From Streptomyces sp. NBC_00483 (GTDB lineage: Bacteria > Actinomycetota > Actinomycetes > Streptomycetales > Streptomycetaceae): a stretch of DNA of 64,000 nucleotides. Both the position numbers and the translations under genes were made by a program. Positions 15,890 to 23,541 of the stretch are shown in pieces. The notes beneath the pieces were generated by a model that was not told the DNA's origin, did no database searches, and saw nothing but the letters and a program-made list of their open reading frames with translations. The DNA lies in contig NZ_CP107880.1 of NCBI RefSeq assembly GCF_036013745.1, positions 9,610,001 through 9,674,000 on the forward strand. Reading direction: 5' to 3'. Numbering within the stretch: position 1 is the stretch's first letter; each line of letters begins with the position of its first letter.

Positions 15890-17239
15890 ATGCCCCGCAA
15901 GAAGATCCACCTCGCGCTGCATCCCTACGGCGTCGGCGGCCCCGGCCAGCACGGCCTGTGGAAGGACCCGCGCGTCGCGAACAACGCCAGCATCGACATC
16001 AACTACTACATACGGCAGGCGCAGGCCGCCGAACTCGCCCTGTTCGACGCCCTGTTCGTCGTCGACAGCCAGTTCATCAACGCCACCTATCCCTCCCACT
16101 ACCTGAACCGGCTCGAACCCCTCACTCTGCTCTCCGCCGTGGCCACGCACACCCGGCACGTCGGCCTTGTGGGCACGGCCAGCTCGACGTACAACTCGCC
16201 GTACAACCTGGCCCGCCGCTTCGCCTCCCTCGACCACATCAGCGGCGGCCGGGCCGGCTGGAACGTCGTCACCAGCTTCGACACCGGCACCTCGCGCAAC
16301 TACGGGTTCGAGGAACACCTCGACTACGCCACCCGCTACGGCAGGGCCCTGGAGTTCGTCGAGGTCGCCCGCGGCCTGTGGGACTCGTACGAGGACGACG
16401 CGTTCCCCGCCGACGTCGAGCGGAACGTGTTCCTCGACCCGGCCAAGCTGCACGAACTGAACCACGTGGGCGAGCACTTCAGGGTCGCGGGCCCGCTCAA
16501 CCTCTCGCGCTCCCCGCAGGGCCAGCCGGTGATCTTCCAGGCCGGTGTCTCCGAGGAGGGCCGCGACCTTGCCGCCCGCGTCGCCGAGGGCATCTACGCG
16601 CCCGGCGGCTCCCTCCAGCAGGCCCAGGAGTACTACACCGACATCAAGCGCCGCACCGCCGCCCACGGCCGCGACCCCGAACACATCAAGATCTTCATCC
16701 ACGGGGGCCCGGTCGTCGCCGCCACCGACGAGGCCGCCCGCCGCCGCGAGCGCGAGATCTTCGAGGAGGACAACGACTTCGACCGCCACCTCGGCCTGCT
16801 CGGCCGCTCCTTCGGCGCGTACGACTTCAGCGTCCACGACCTCGACGCGCCCTTCCCCGACGTCGCCCACCTCGCCGAGAAGGGCGGCAGGACGGGGGCC
16901 GCGAAGATCATCGAACGGGCCCGGACCGAGAACCTCACCCTGCGTCAAGTCGCCCAGTCCCTGGCCGAGTTCCGGCGCTCGCCGTTCGTCGGCGCGCCGG
17001 AGACGGTCGCCGACCGGATCGAGGAGTGGTTCGACGCGGGCACCTTCGACGGCATCAACCTCGCCTTCCGCACCGAGGAGGAACTCGAGCTCTTCGTCGA
17101 CGGCGTCGTACCGATCCTCCAGAAGCGCCACCTGTTCCGCACCGCGTACGAGGCCGACACCCTGCGCGGCAACCTCGGCCTGCCGATCCCGGCCAACCGG
17201 CACACCACCGAAACCGCCTCCCTGGGAGCCCAGCGATGA
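15890..17239 (+). CDS. FMN-dependent monooxygenase, NtaA/SnaA/DszA/DmoA family
   Basis: This is a 449-residue bacterial luciferase-like TIM barrel with the hallmark N-terminal half HPYGVGGPGQHGLWKDP, DALFVVDSQF and SGGRAGWNVVTSFDTGTSRNYG, followed by QPVIFQAGVSEEGRDLAARVAE. These match the NtaA/SnaA/DszA/DmoA subfamily. Members oxidise C-N or C-S bonds (nitrilotriacetate, dibenzothiophene sulfone, dimethyl sulfide) using FMNH2 from a separate reductase. With an SsuE-like reductase in the same operon and a Cys leader upstream, oxidative release of sulfur from an organosulfur compound is the likely job. It starts at ATG 15890 after AGAGAGG. Confidence 0.9.
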   Translation: MPRKKIHLALHPYGVGGPGQHGLWKDPRVANNASIDINYYIRQAQAAELALFDALFVVDSQFINATYPSHYLNRLEPLTLLSAVATHTRHVGLVGTASSTYNSPYNLARRFASLDHISGGRAGWNVVTSFDTGTSRNYGFEEHLDYATRYGRALEFVEVARGLWDSYEDDAFPADVERNVFLDPAKLHELNHVGEHFRVAGPLNLSRSPQGQPVIFQAGVSEEGRDLAARVAEGIYAPGGSLQQAQEYYTDIKRRTAAHGRDPEHIKIFIHGGPVVAATDEAARRREREIFEEDNDFDRHLGLLGRSFGAYDFSVHDLDAPFPDVAHLAEKGGRTGAAKIIERARTENLTLRQVAQSLAEFRRSPFVGAPETVADRIEEWFDAGTFDGINLAFRTEEELELFVDGVVPILQKRHLFRTAYEADTLRGNLGLPIPANRHTTETASLGAQR

Positions 17240-18012
17240 CCAGCCAGTACACCGACCACCTCGCCCCCGCGGGCCTGCTCACCCGCGGCACCGTCATCGT
17301 GGTGCCCGGACGCGGCGAGAGCCGTGCCGTGTACGAGCGGTTCGGCAGGCGGCTCGCCGCGGACGCCTACCGCGTACGGGTCGTGGACACCCCGGACCCG
17401 AGCGGCGACGACCTCGACGCCTCCCTCGACGCTCTGGTCGCGCGGCTCGCCGAAGCGGCCGACGGCACGGCGTCCGAATCCGGCGGCGCCCCGGCCGCCC
17501 CGCTGGTCCTGGTGGGCTCCGACAGCGGCGCCGCGGCGGTCGCCGCCCTCGTCGCGGACCCGGCCCGGGCCCGTCGGCTGCGTGCGGACGCCGTGGTCCT
17601 CGCGGGACTGCCGGGCAGGGCGGCCGCCACCATCGAGGAGTGGGACGAGGAACTCGACGTCCGCACCTCCTGCCCGACACACCGTGGCGTGCTCACCGAC
17701 GACACCCTCGTACGCCGCGGAGAGCTGAACACACCCGTCCCGGCACCGGTCCTGGAGCTGGCCCACGACAGCGCGGCGGACCTTCCCCAGCTGTTCCTCG
17801 TCGGTGACGCCGACCCGCTGGCGGACCGCGACGCCCTCGCGCTCACGGTGGAGAAGTCGGCCTCGGCCCGGCTCGCCGTGGTCCACGGCGCCCACCACGA
17901 CGTACTCAACGACAAGCAGCACCGCTCGGTGGCCGCAGAGGTCGTCACGTTCCTCGAAGCGCTGCGCGAAGGCCTGACGCCCGCGGTCACGGTCGTGTCG
18001 AGCGCGTGGTGA
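17236..18012 (+). CDS. Alpha/beta hydrolase with Asp in the nucleophile position
   Basis: This is a 258-residue alpha/beta hydrolase, ATG 17236 (ATGA overlap with the monooxygenase). The oxyanion strand GTVIVVPGRGES, the nucleophile elbow LVLVGSDSGAAA (residues 90-101), the acid loop LVGDADPLADRD and the catalytic His segment HGAHHDVLND are visible. In the elbow G94-S-D96-S-G98 the central residue is Asp, as in haloalkane dehalogenases and epoxide hydrolases, rather than the usual Ser. Ser95 or Ser97 acting instead cannot be excluded. It probably processes the substrate or product of the monooxygenase. Confidence 0.8.
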   Translation: MTSQYTDHLAPAGLLTRGTVIVVPGRGESRAVYERFGRRLAADAYRVRVVDTPDPSGDDLDASLDALVARLAEAADGTASESGGAPAAPLVLVGSDSGAAAVAALVADPARARRLRADAVVLAGLPGRAAATIEEWDEELDVRTSCPTHRGVLTDDTLVRRGELNTPVPAPVLELAHDSAADLPQLFLVGDADPLADRDALALTVEKSASARLAVVHGAHHDVLNDKQHRSVAAEVVTFLEALREGLTPAVTVVSSAW

Positions 18013-18081
18013 ACGGCACCGCCCGGCGGCGTCCGTAGCCGCCCGTTCTCTCGAACCTCACCTCTCAGAAAGGCCCCCACC

Positions 18082-18639
18082 ATGGCCACCATCCTCTCCG
18101 TGTCCGGCAGCCCCTCCGCCACGTCACGCACCGCGCGACTCCTGGAACATCTCGACGAACGGCTGCGCGATCAGGGGCACGAGGTGACCTCGTTGCAGGT
18201 GCGCACCCTGCCGGCCGACGCGCTGCTGGGCGCGGAGTTCGGGCACCCGGCCATCGTCGAGGCCATCGCCCGGTTCGAGCGGGCGGACGGCATCGTCATT
18301 GGCACGCCCGTCTACAAGGCCGCCTACTCGGGCCTGTTGAAGTCGCTCCTCGATCTGCTCCCGCAGTACGCCCTGGCCGGAAAGACCGTGCTGCCCCTGG
18401 CGACGGGCGGCACCACGGCCCACGTCCTGGCCCTCGACTACGCTCTGCGCCCCGTCCTGAACTCGATGGGCCCGCACCACATCCTGCCGGGCTGGTTCAC
18501 CCTCGACCGTGATGTCACGGTCGGCGAGGGCGGGGAACTGGTTGTCGCCGAGCCCTCCGCCGAGGCGCTCGCCGAGGTCACGGACCGGTTCTCCGCGGCG
18601 CTCGGTGGGCGGACGGTGGCACTGGCGCAGGCGGGATGA
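18082..18639 (+). CDS. ssuE: NADPH-dependent FMN reductase SsuE
   Basis: This is a 185-residue flavodoxin-fold reductase, nearly collinear with E. coli SsuE over its core: TPVYKAAYSGLLKSLLDLLP, then VLPLATGGTTAH, then LDYALRPVL. The segment VYKAAYSG includes the Tyr that forms the pi-helix distinctive of SsuE. It reduces FMN with NADPH and hands FMNH2 to a two-component monooxygenase, here presumably the DszA-type enzyme upstream. It is 69 bp after the hydrolase gene, with AGAAAGG before ATG 18082, and is the likely end of the operon. Confidence 0.93.
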   Translation: MATILSVSGSPSATSRTARLLEHLDERLRDQGHEVTSLQVRTLPADALLGAEFGHPAIVEAIARFERADGIVIGTPVYKAAYSGLLKSLLDLLPQYALAGKTVLPLATGGTTAHVLALDYALRPVLNSMGPHHILPGWFTLDRDVTVGEGGELVVAEPSAEALAEVTDRFSAALGGRTVALAQAG

Positions 18640-18642
18640 CGC

Positions 18643-19035
18643 TCAGCCCGTGGTGAGGGCACCTCGTGCGCGCTCGGCGACGTCGGCCGGGGCGGCGGCG
18701 ATGACGTCGTCGAGCGCGGAACGGGAGGACCGCAGGTCGTCGATGGCCCGGGAGATGCGGTCCCGCTCCTTCAGCAGGTCGCCGACGAGGTCGGGGCAGG
18801 TCGGCACAAGACGCTCCTCCTCGTCGCGCAGGCACGGCAGGATCGTGGCGATGGTGGCGGTGTTCAGGCCGGCGGCGAGCAGGCTGCGGATGCGGCGCAC
18901 GGTGTGCACGTCGGCCTCGCCGTATTCGCGGTAACCGCTGGGGCGGCGCACGGGATGCAGCAGCTGCTGCTCCTCGTAGTAGCGCAGCAGCCGCTCGTGG
19001 ACGCCCGTCCTGCGGGACAGCTCACCGATCCGCAC
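18643..19035 (-). CDS. MerR family transcriptional regulator
   Basis: This is a 130-residue protein with the MerR winged helix at residues 1-50 (MRIGELSRRTGVHERLLRYYEEQQLLHP) and an antiparallel coiled coil at about 75-118. It has Cys68 (LPCLRDEEE) and Cys80 (PTCPDL), positions conserved in one MerR subgroup and possibly redox or ligand sensing. It is divergent from the quinone oxidoreductase gene. The shared promoter has the long spacer and central dyad typical of MerR activation. It converges on ssuE with a 3-bp gap. Confidence 0.9.
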   Translation of the reverse strand: MRIGELSRRTGVHERLLRYYEEQQLLHPVRRPSGYREYGEADVHTVRRIRSLLAAGLNTATIATILPCLRDEEERLVPTCPDLVGDLLKERDRISRAIDDLRSSRSALDDVIAAAPADVAERARGALTTG

Positions 19036-19067
19036 GTGATCCTCCTCGACACGATTTGACTGCCACC

Positions 19068-19099
19068 TTGACTCTCACATTGATGTGAGACTTTACCGT
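19068..19099 (+). promoter_or_regulatory. MerR-type promoter with 20-bp spacer and internal dyad
   Basis: TTGACT (19068-19073) and TACCGT (19094-19099) are separated by 20 bp. The spacer and its edge hold the inverted repeat TCTCACAT-TG-ATGTGAGA (19073-19090). A long spacer with the dyad between -35 and -10 is the classical MerR arrangement, so the regulator should activate the downstream oxidoreductase. Confidence 0.75.
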
Positions 19100-19185
19100 T
19101 CCGGGTGTGAGCGGGGGAGGCCACCGGACGGCAGCCTCCTCGGCCACGTGGACCAACCCCGCATCCCTGGAAGGGTCTTCACACC

Positions 19186-20064
19186 ATGCGCGCCATCCGG
19201 ATCGACCGCCACGGCGGCCCCGACGTCCTGACCATCGACGACATCGCCGAGCCCGACCTCACCGCCGACGAGGTCCTCATCCGTACCACCGCCACCAGCC
19301 TGAACCCGGTCGACTGGAAGACCCGCGCCTGGGAGGTCGGCCCACCGCTGCCGGCCACGCTCGGCTGGGACATCTCCGGCCGCGTGGTCGCCAGCAACGA
19401 CCCTTCGTACCAAGTGGGCGACGAGGTGTTCGCGATGTCCGCCCAGATCGCCACGGGCCGGGGCACATGGGCCGACCTCGTCGCCCTTCCGGGACACCTG
19501 GTGACCGCCGCGCCGACCGGTGTCCCTCTGGCGGACGCGGCGGCGCTGCCGTTGGCCGGAGTGACCGCGCTGCAGGCCCTGCGCAACGCCGAACTGGCGG
19601 CAGGGGAGCGCATCCTGGTCGTCGGAGCCGCCGGGGCGGTCGGCGGCCTGGCCGTCCAACTGGCACGCACCATGGGCGCCCACGTTGACGGCCTGGTGTC
19701 CCGCCCCGAACACGAGTCGTCAGTGGTGGAGTTGGGCGCCGAACACGTCTGGCACCGCGCGGCCGATCTGCCCCAAGCCCACTACCCGGTCGTCCTCGAC
19801 ACCGCGGGACTCGACGCGTCCGCCGCCCTCGCCGCCGGGGGCCGCTACGTATCGATCTCCGACGAGCCGCTGCCCGACGTACCGGGAGCGCGCAAGAGCT
19901 ACGTGCAGGAGAGCGCGGCCGACCTCGCGTGGATCGCCAAGCTGGTCGACAGCGAGGAACTCCGTCTGCGCATCGCCGCCCGCTACCCGCTGGCGGACAT
20001 CCGGGCTGCCCACGAACGCTTCGAGGCGGGCGGAGTCCTGGGGAAGATCCTGGTCACGTTCTGA
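19186..20064 (+). CDS. NADP-dependent quinone oxidoreductase (medium-chain, zinc-free)
   Basis: This is a 292-residue MDR-family protein. It has the N-terminal GroES-like domain (residues 1-120, with TSLNPVDWKTRAWE and LGWDISGRVV) and the Rossmann domain with the nucleotide loop VVGAAGAVGG. It lacks the zinc ligands of alcohol dehydrogenase, as in quinone oxidoreductases. It is a little shorter than the usual 310-330 residues. Control by the divergent MerR regulator is suggested by the promoter layout. Electrophiles or quinones are plausible substrates. Confidence 0.88.
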   Translation: MRAIRIDRHGGPDVLTIDDIAEPDLTADEVLIRTTATSLNPVDWKTRAWEVGPPLPATLGWDISGRVVASNDPSYQVGDEVFAMSAQIATGRGTWADLVALPGHLVTAAPTGVPLADAAALPLAGVTALQALRNAELAAGERILVVGAAGAVGGLAVQLARTMGAHVDGLVSRPEHESSVVELGAEHVWHRAADLPQAHYPVVLDTAGLDASAALAAGGRYVSISDEPLPDVPGARKSYVQESAADLAWIAKLVDSEELRLRIAARYPLADIRAAHERFEAGGVLGKILVTF

Positions 20065-20075
20065 ACGCTGGGCGG

Positions 20076-20105
20076 GCCCGGGGGCGGCCGCAGGTACCCC
20101 CGGGC
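20076..20105 (+). terminator. Terminator hairpin after the quinone oxidoreductase
   Basis: GCCCGGGGG (20076-20084) pairs with CCCCCGGGC (20097-20105) around a 12-nt loop, 11 bp after the stop codon. There is no T tract. Confidence 0.6.
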
Positions 20106-20123
20106 AGCCTCGGGTCGCAATAT

Positions 20124-20148
20124 CGGTGGCGGTCATGGGCCGCCACCG
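20124..20148 (+). other. 9-bp stem-loop just before the DinB-like gene start
   Basis: CGGTGGCGG (20124-20132) pairs with CCGCCACCG (20140-20148), loop TCATGGG, ending 6 bases before ATG 20155 where a ribosome site would be. It could lower translation or be part of the preceding terminator. Confidence 0.5.
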
Positions 20149-20154
20149 ACCACC

Positions 20155-20721
20155 ATGCAGCCCATGACCGACGAACCCGCGCGCTGGACCGAGGCAACTG
20201 TCTACCCGGACATGTGGGCGGACCCGGACGACGACCCACGCGAGAACGACAGTAGCCCAGAAGGCGAACTCCCCACGCTGCTGGACTTCCTGACGAACTA
20301 TCGCCTGACCCTGCGGATGAAGTGCGCGGGCCTGACCCCGGACCAGCTCGCCCGGCGTTCCGTCCCACCGTCGACCATGTCGCTGCTCGGCCTGGTCCGC
20401 CACCTCGCCGAAGTGGAACGCGACTGGCACAACTGGATCACCGAGGGCGACCCACTGCCCAAGCTGTACGGCAAGAAGGACACGGACTTCGAAGGCGCCA
20501 CCGCCGACCGGGCCGTGGTGGACGCGGCGTTCGCGGACTTGGAACGCGAACAGGCCGTGACCGACGCGGCCTTGGCCGAGCACTCGGACCTGGGCGCGAA
20601 GGTCGGCAGGGAACGGATCGCCGTCCGGGAGCTGATGGTACACAGGGTGGAGGAGTACGCCCGACACTGCGGGCACGCCGATCTGCTGCGGGAGTGTGTC
20701 GATGGGAGGGTGGGGCAGTAG
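20155..20721 (+). CDS. DinB/DUF664 family protein
   Basis: This is a 188-residue four-helix protein. The segments LTLRMKCAGLTPDQLARRSVPPSTMSLLGLVRHLAEVERDWH and ELMVHRVEEYARHCGHADLLRE match DUF664 of the DinB superfamily. The metal-binding His residues are visible at RHLAEVE, VHRVEEYARH and GHAD. In actinomycetes these are often thiol (mycothiol)-dependent transferases. ATG 20164 (MTDEPARW) is an alternative start. No clear ribosome site is seen, because a hairpin occupies the region. Function is unknown. Confidence 0.85.
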   Translation: MQPMTDEPARWTEATVYPDMWADPDDDPRENDSSPEGELPTLLDFLTNYRLTLRMKCAGLTPDQLARRSVPPSTMSLLGLVRHLAEVERDWHNWITEGDPLPKLYGKKDTDFEGATADRAVVDAAFADLEREQAVTDAALAEHSDLGAKVGRERIAVRELMVHRVEEYARHCGHADLLRECVDGRVGQ

Positions 20722-20853
20722 TCCGGACAACTGGGCGTCGCTACAGGAGAGTTGTCGCGCCCCGTGTTAGTCGCCTTCCTCGTCGTCTTTATGTTCGGCG
20801 AATTAGAGTGAGGGCCCCGTGCCTGATCACACACACGCTGGGAGACGCATCTC

Positions 20854-21669
20854 GTGACCGACACCGCGCAGCCCGACAACCTGCGTACCCGTATCGACAC
20901 CAGCAGGCCGCACACCGCCCGTATCTGGAACTACTGGCTGGGCGGCAAGGACTTCTACCCCGTCGACGAGGCCGCGGGCGAGCAGATCCGCACGCTGCAC
21001 CCGGGGATCGCCGACTACGCCCGCGCGGACCGCGCGTTCCTGGGGCGGGCCGTGCGGTACCTGACCGAGGACGTGGGGATACGCCAGTTCCTCGACATCG
21101 GCACCGGACTGCCCACCGTCGACAACACCCACGAGGTCGCCCAGCGCATCGCCCCGGAAACCCGGGTCGTCTACGTCGACAACGACCCGATCGTCCTGCG
21201 CCACGCCCAGGCCCTGCTGACCAGCACGCCGGAAGGGCGCACGGACTACCTCGACGCCGACCTGCGCGATGTCGACCAGATCCTGGAACGGGCCGCCAAG
21301 ACCCTCGACCTGACCCGTCCTGTGGGTCTGATGCTGCTTGGCGTGATCATTTTCGTCGGCGACGACGAGGACCCGTACGGATTCGTGCGGCGCCTCCTCG
21401 ACGCGCTGCCCTCGGGCAGCCACCTCGTGCTTTCGCACACCATCACCAGTCCCGCCATGCCCGACGTGGACGCGGCGGTCGCGTTCTGGAACGAGAACGG
21501 CACGCCCAAGCTGAACCAGCGCACGCCGGAGCGGATCGCCCGGTTCTTCGACGGGCTGGAGCTGCTGGAACCGGGCGTCGTCTCCTGCACACGCTGGCGT
21601 CCGCGGACGAGCGACCCGGAGGAGCTCGCGGAGGTCGCGATGTTCGGTGGGGTCGGGCGGAAGGACTAG
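20854..21669 (+). CDS. SAM-dependent methyltransferase-like protein (DUF574 family)
   Basis: This is a 271-residue protein with the family opening TSRPHTARIWNYWLGGKDFYPVDEAAGEQ and the SAM-binding motif FLDIGTGLPTVDNTHEVAQ, followed by VVYVDNDPIVLRHAQALL. This DUF574/SAM_MT family is expanded in Streptomyces and usually has unknown targets. The start is GTG 20854, preceded by GGGAGA. The 132-bp gap upstream holds no obvious motif. Confidence 0.88.
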   Translation: MTDTAQPDNLRTRIDTSRPHTARIWNYWLGGKDFYPVDEAAGEQIRTLHPGIADYARADRAFLGRAVRYLTEDVGIRQFLDIGTGLPTVDNTHEVAQRIAPETRVVYVDNDPIVLRHAQALLTSTPEGRTDYLDADLRDVDQILERAAKTLDLTRPVGLMLLGVIIFVGDDEDPYGFVRRLLDALPSGSHLVLSHTITSPAMPDVDAAVAFWNENGTPKLNQRTPERIARFFDGLELLEPGVVSCTRWRPRTSDPEELAEVAMFGGVGRKD

Positions 21670-21680
21670 GAACCGGCGTG

Positions 21681-21720
21681 GTGTCTTCCTCGACACCGGG
21701 CCCTCAGAAGCGCCGGGCCC
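21681..21720. terminator. Double hairpin between convergent methyltransferase genes
   Basis: GTGTC-N6-GACAC (21681-21696) is followed by GGGCCC (21698-21703) pairing with GGGCCC (21715-21720). This is a modest terminator candidate serving the plus-strand gene. The second arm reaches the base before the minus-strand gene end. Confidence 0.4.
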
Positions 21721-22551
21721 TCATGCGACCGCGGCACGCACCAGATGACCGGACCCCAGTGAGTCCGTGACGGTCCTGCCCAAGTAGCGGCCCAGGACCT
21801 CCGCGGCGGAGCGGTCCTCGACCGTGGAGAAGCCGGATCCGCTCAGTTCACCGCGCAACTCGTCCGCCGTGAACGACGACAGCCACGGCTCACCGGCGGC
21901 CGCGACGCGCTTGGCCCGTTCCTCCAGGGACGCGGCCGACGCGCCCGCCACCGGATGCAGATAGTCCATCACCAGCACCGAGCCACCGCCCTGCTCGGCG
22001 ATGAAACGCCAGGTGGCGGTGAGGGAGGGGAGCGTCAGATACATCGCGACGCCGAGCATGAGGAAGGCCGTCGCGCGCGTCCGGTCGAAGTCCACGCCCG
22101 CAAGCCCCTCGGCGAGCGTGGTGGACTCGAAGTCGACCGGGACGAACGTGAGCGTCGGCGGCACCGCGATCCCGGCATCGGCCAGTCGGTGCTGCTTCCA
22201 GCGCTGCGTGTCGGGGTGGTCGACCTCGAAGAAACGCACGTCGGGGTGGGTGTTGCGGAGGGCCGATGTGTCGAGCCCCGCGCCGAGGACCACCACCTGC
22301 CGGCACCCTGAGGCGACCGCCTCGGTCACCGTGTCGTCGGCGAAGCGGCTGCGGGCGGCGATCCACAGCCGCCGCCGACGCACCAGATCCGGGTCGAGCC
22401 CCCGGTCGAACCCGCCCTCGCCCAGAGCCGCTTCGCCCACGACGCGGACGGCGAACGGGTCGGTGAACACCCGCGGCTCGTCGGCGAGTTGATGCTGCGC
22501 CCTGGCCCGCGCGACCGCCATCGCGGTCCTGCTCGGTTGTCCGGTCTCCAT
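21721..22551 (-). CDS. Class I SAM-dependent methyltransferase, LCMT/TIGR00027-like
   Basis: This is a 276-residue protein with METGQPSRTAMAVARARAQHQ at the N terminus, the SAM loop QVVVLGAGLDTSALR, and FFEVDHPDTQRWKQ. These are diagnostic of the actinobacterial TIGR00027 family related to leucine carboxyl methyltransferase. I chose ATG 22551 because GGAAGG lies 6-8 bases upstream. An ATG 18 bases earlier is possible. Members act on small molecules or protein C termini; the target here is unknown. Confidence 0.87.
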   Translation of the reverse strand: METGQPSRTAMAVARARAQHQLADEPRVFTDPFAVRVVGEAALGEGGFDRGLDPDLVRRRRLWIAARSRFADDTVTEAVASGCRQVVVLGAGLDTSALRNTHPDVRFFEVDHPDTQRWKQHRLADAGIAVPPTLTFVPVDFESTTLAEGLAGVDFDRTRATAFLMLGVAMYLTLPSLTATWRFIAEQGGGSVLVMDYLHPVAGASAASLEERAKRVAAAGEPWLSSFTADELRGELSGSGFSTVEDRSAAEVLGRYLGRTVTDSLGSGHLVRAAVA

Positions 22552-22686
22552 GGCCCACCTTCCACGCAATGCGGCTTCGACACGATCGAGACCCAGCGCG
22601 AAGCCCTCCGGCGCGGTCGCGACGGAACATCATCGTATTCCCGCATACAGGCCGACCGCGCCCGAGGGCCGGTCCCACCCGGGGCG

Positions 22687-23541
22687 CTACCCCTGGAGCG
22701 CCGCCTTGCGGTGCCGCTCCGTCAGGCGGGAGCCGGATTCGCGGCGGGCGGCGCGACGCAGCAGAGGGATCGCGAGGAGGAAGCCGAGGGCGGCCCAGGC
22801 GGTCAGGACCAGGGCGACCATGGGCAGTTCCCAGGAACCGGCCGGCTCGGCGGCCCGTGCCGCATCCGGCAGCAGCGCCGAACGCAGGCCCTGCGCCATC
22901 CACTTGAGCGGGAATACCGACGCCACCTGCTGCAGCGGAACGGGCAGCACGGTGATCGGGAACACCGCCCCGGAGGTGACGAGGAGTCCCATCACCGGCA
23001 GCATGATCAGGGCCAGCGCCTCACGCGGGTTGGGCAGCACCGCGCCGATCGCGGCGCCGAGCGGCACGACGGCCAGCAGCCCGAGCGTCGTGACCCACGC
23101 CAGCGTCAGCCAGCCGCCCGGCCCCTGCGGCAGTGGCCCGTCGGCCACCAGTGCGGCGGCCGCCAGGAGCAGGGCCAGGGTGGCGACCGAAACGACAACG
23201 ATCAGCAGGGACTTGGCGACCAGGTACGCCGGAATCCCGCCGGGCGTGGCACGCAGCCGCAGCAGAGCGCCCTCCTCCCGCTCCGTCACGAGGATCTGCG
23301 GGAGCGTGACAAGGCCGACCTGGAAGAGGAGGTACGCGGCGAAGCCCGCCACCACCAAGTGGGACATGGGTGTCTCGGTGCCCGGTACGTCGCTGCTGAT
23401 GTACGCGGCGATGACCAGCGCGACGACGACGTTCGTCACGTGGCCGGACATCTCCTTGCCGTTGCGCACGAGGTGCCGCAGCTCGATGCCGCCGCGCTGG
23501 ATCCCGGCACGCCAGCTGTTCGTCATGGGTGTCGTCCTCAT
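22687..23541 (-). CDS. ABC-2 type transporter permease
   Basis: This is a 284-residue membrane protein with six helices of ABC-2 layout: two helices, a cytoplasmic loop LVTEREEGALLRLRATPGG (the amphipathic coupling element), then four helices with the conserved PVMGLLVTSGAVFPITVLPVPLQQ. The start ATG 23541 overlaps the ATPase stop (ATGA). It is the last gene of the four-gene minus-strand exporter operon. The substrate is unknown, perhaps a drug or lipid. Confidence 0.9.
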   Translation of the reverse strand: MRTTPMTNSWRAGIQRGGIELRHLVRNGKEMSGHVTNVVVALVIAAYISSDVPGTETPMSHLVVAGFAAYLLFQVGLVTLPQILVTEREEGALLRLRATPGGIPAYLVAKSLLIVVVSVATLALLLAAAALVADGPLPQGPGGWLTLAWVTTLGLLAVVPLGAAIGAVLPNPREALALIMLPVMGLLVTSGAVFPITVLPVPLQQVASVFPLKWMAQGLRSALLPDAARAAEPAGSWELPMVALVLTAWAALGFLLAIPLLRRAARRESGSRLTERHRKAALQG

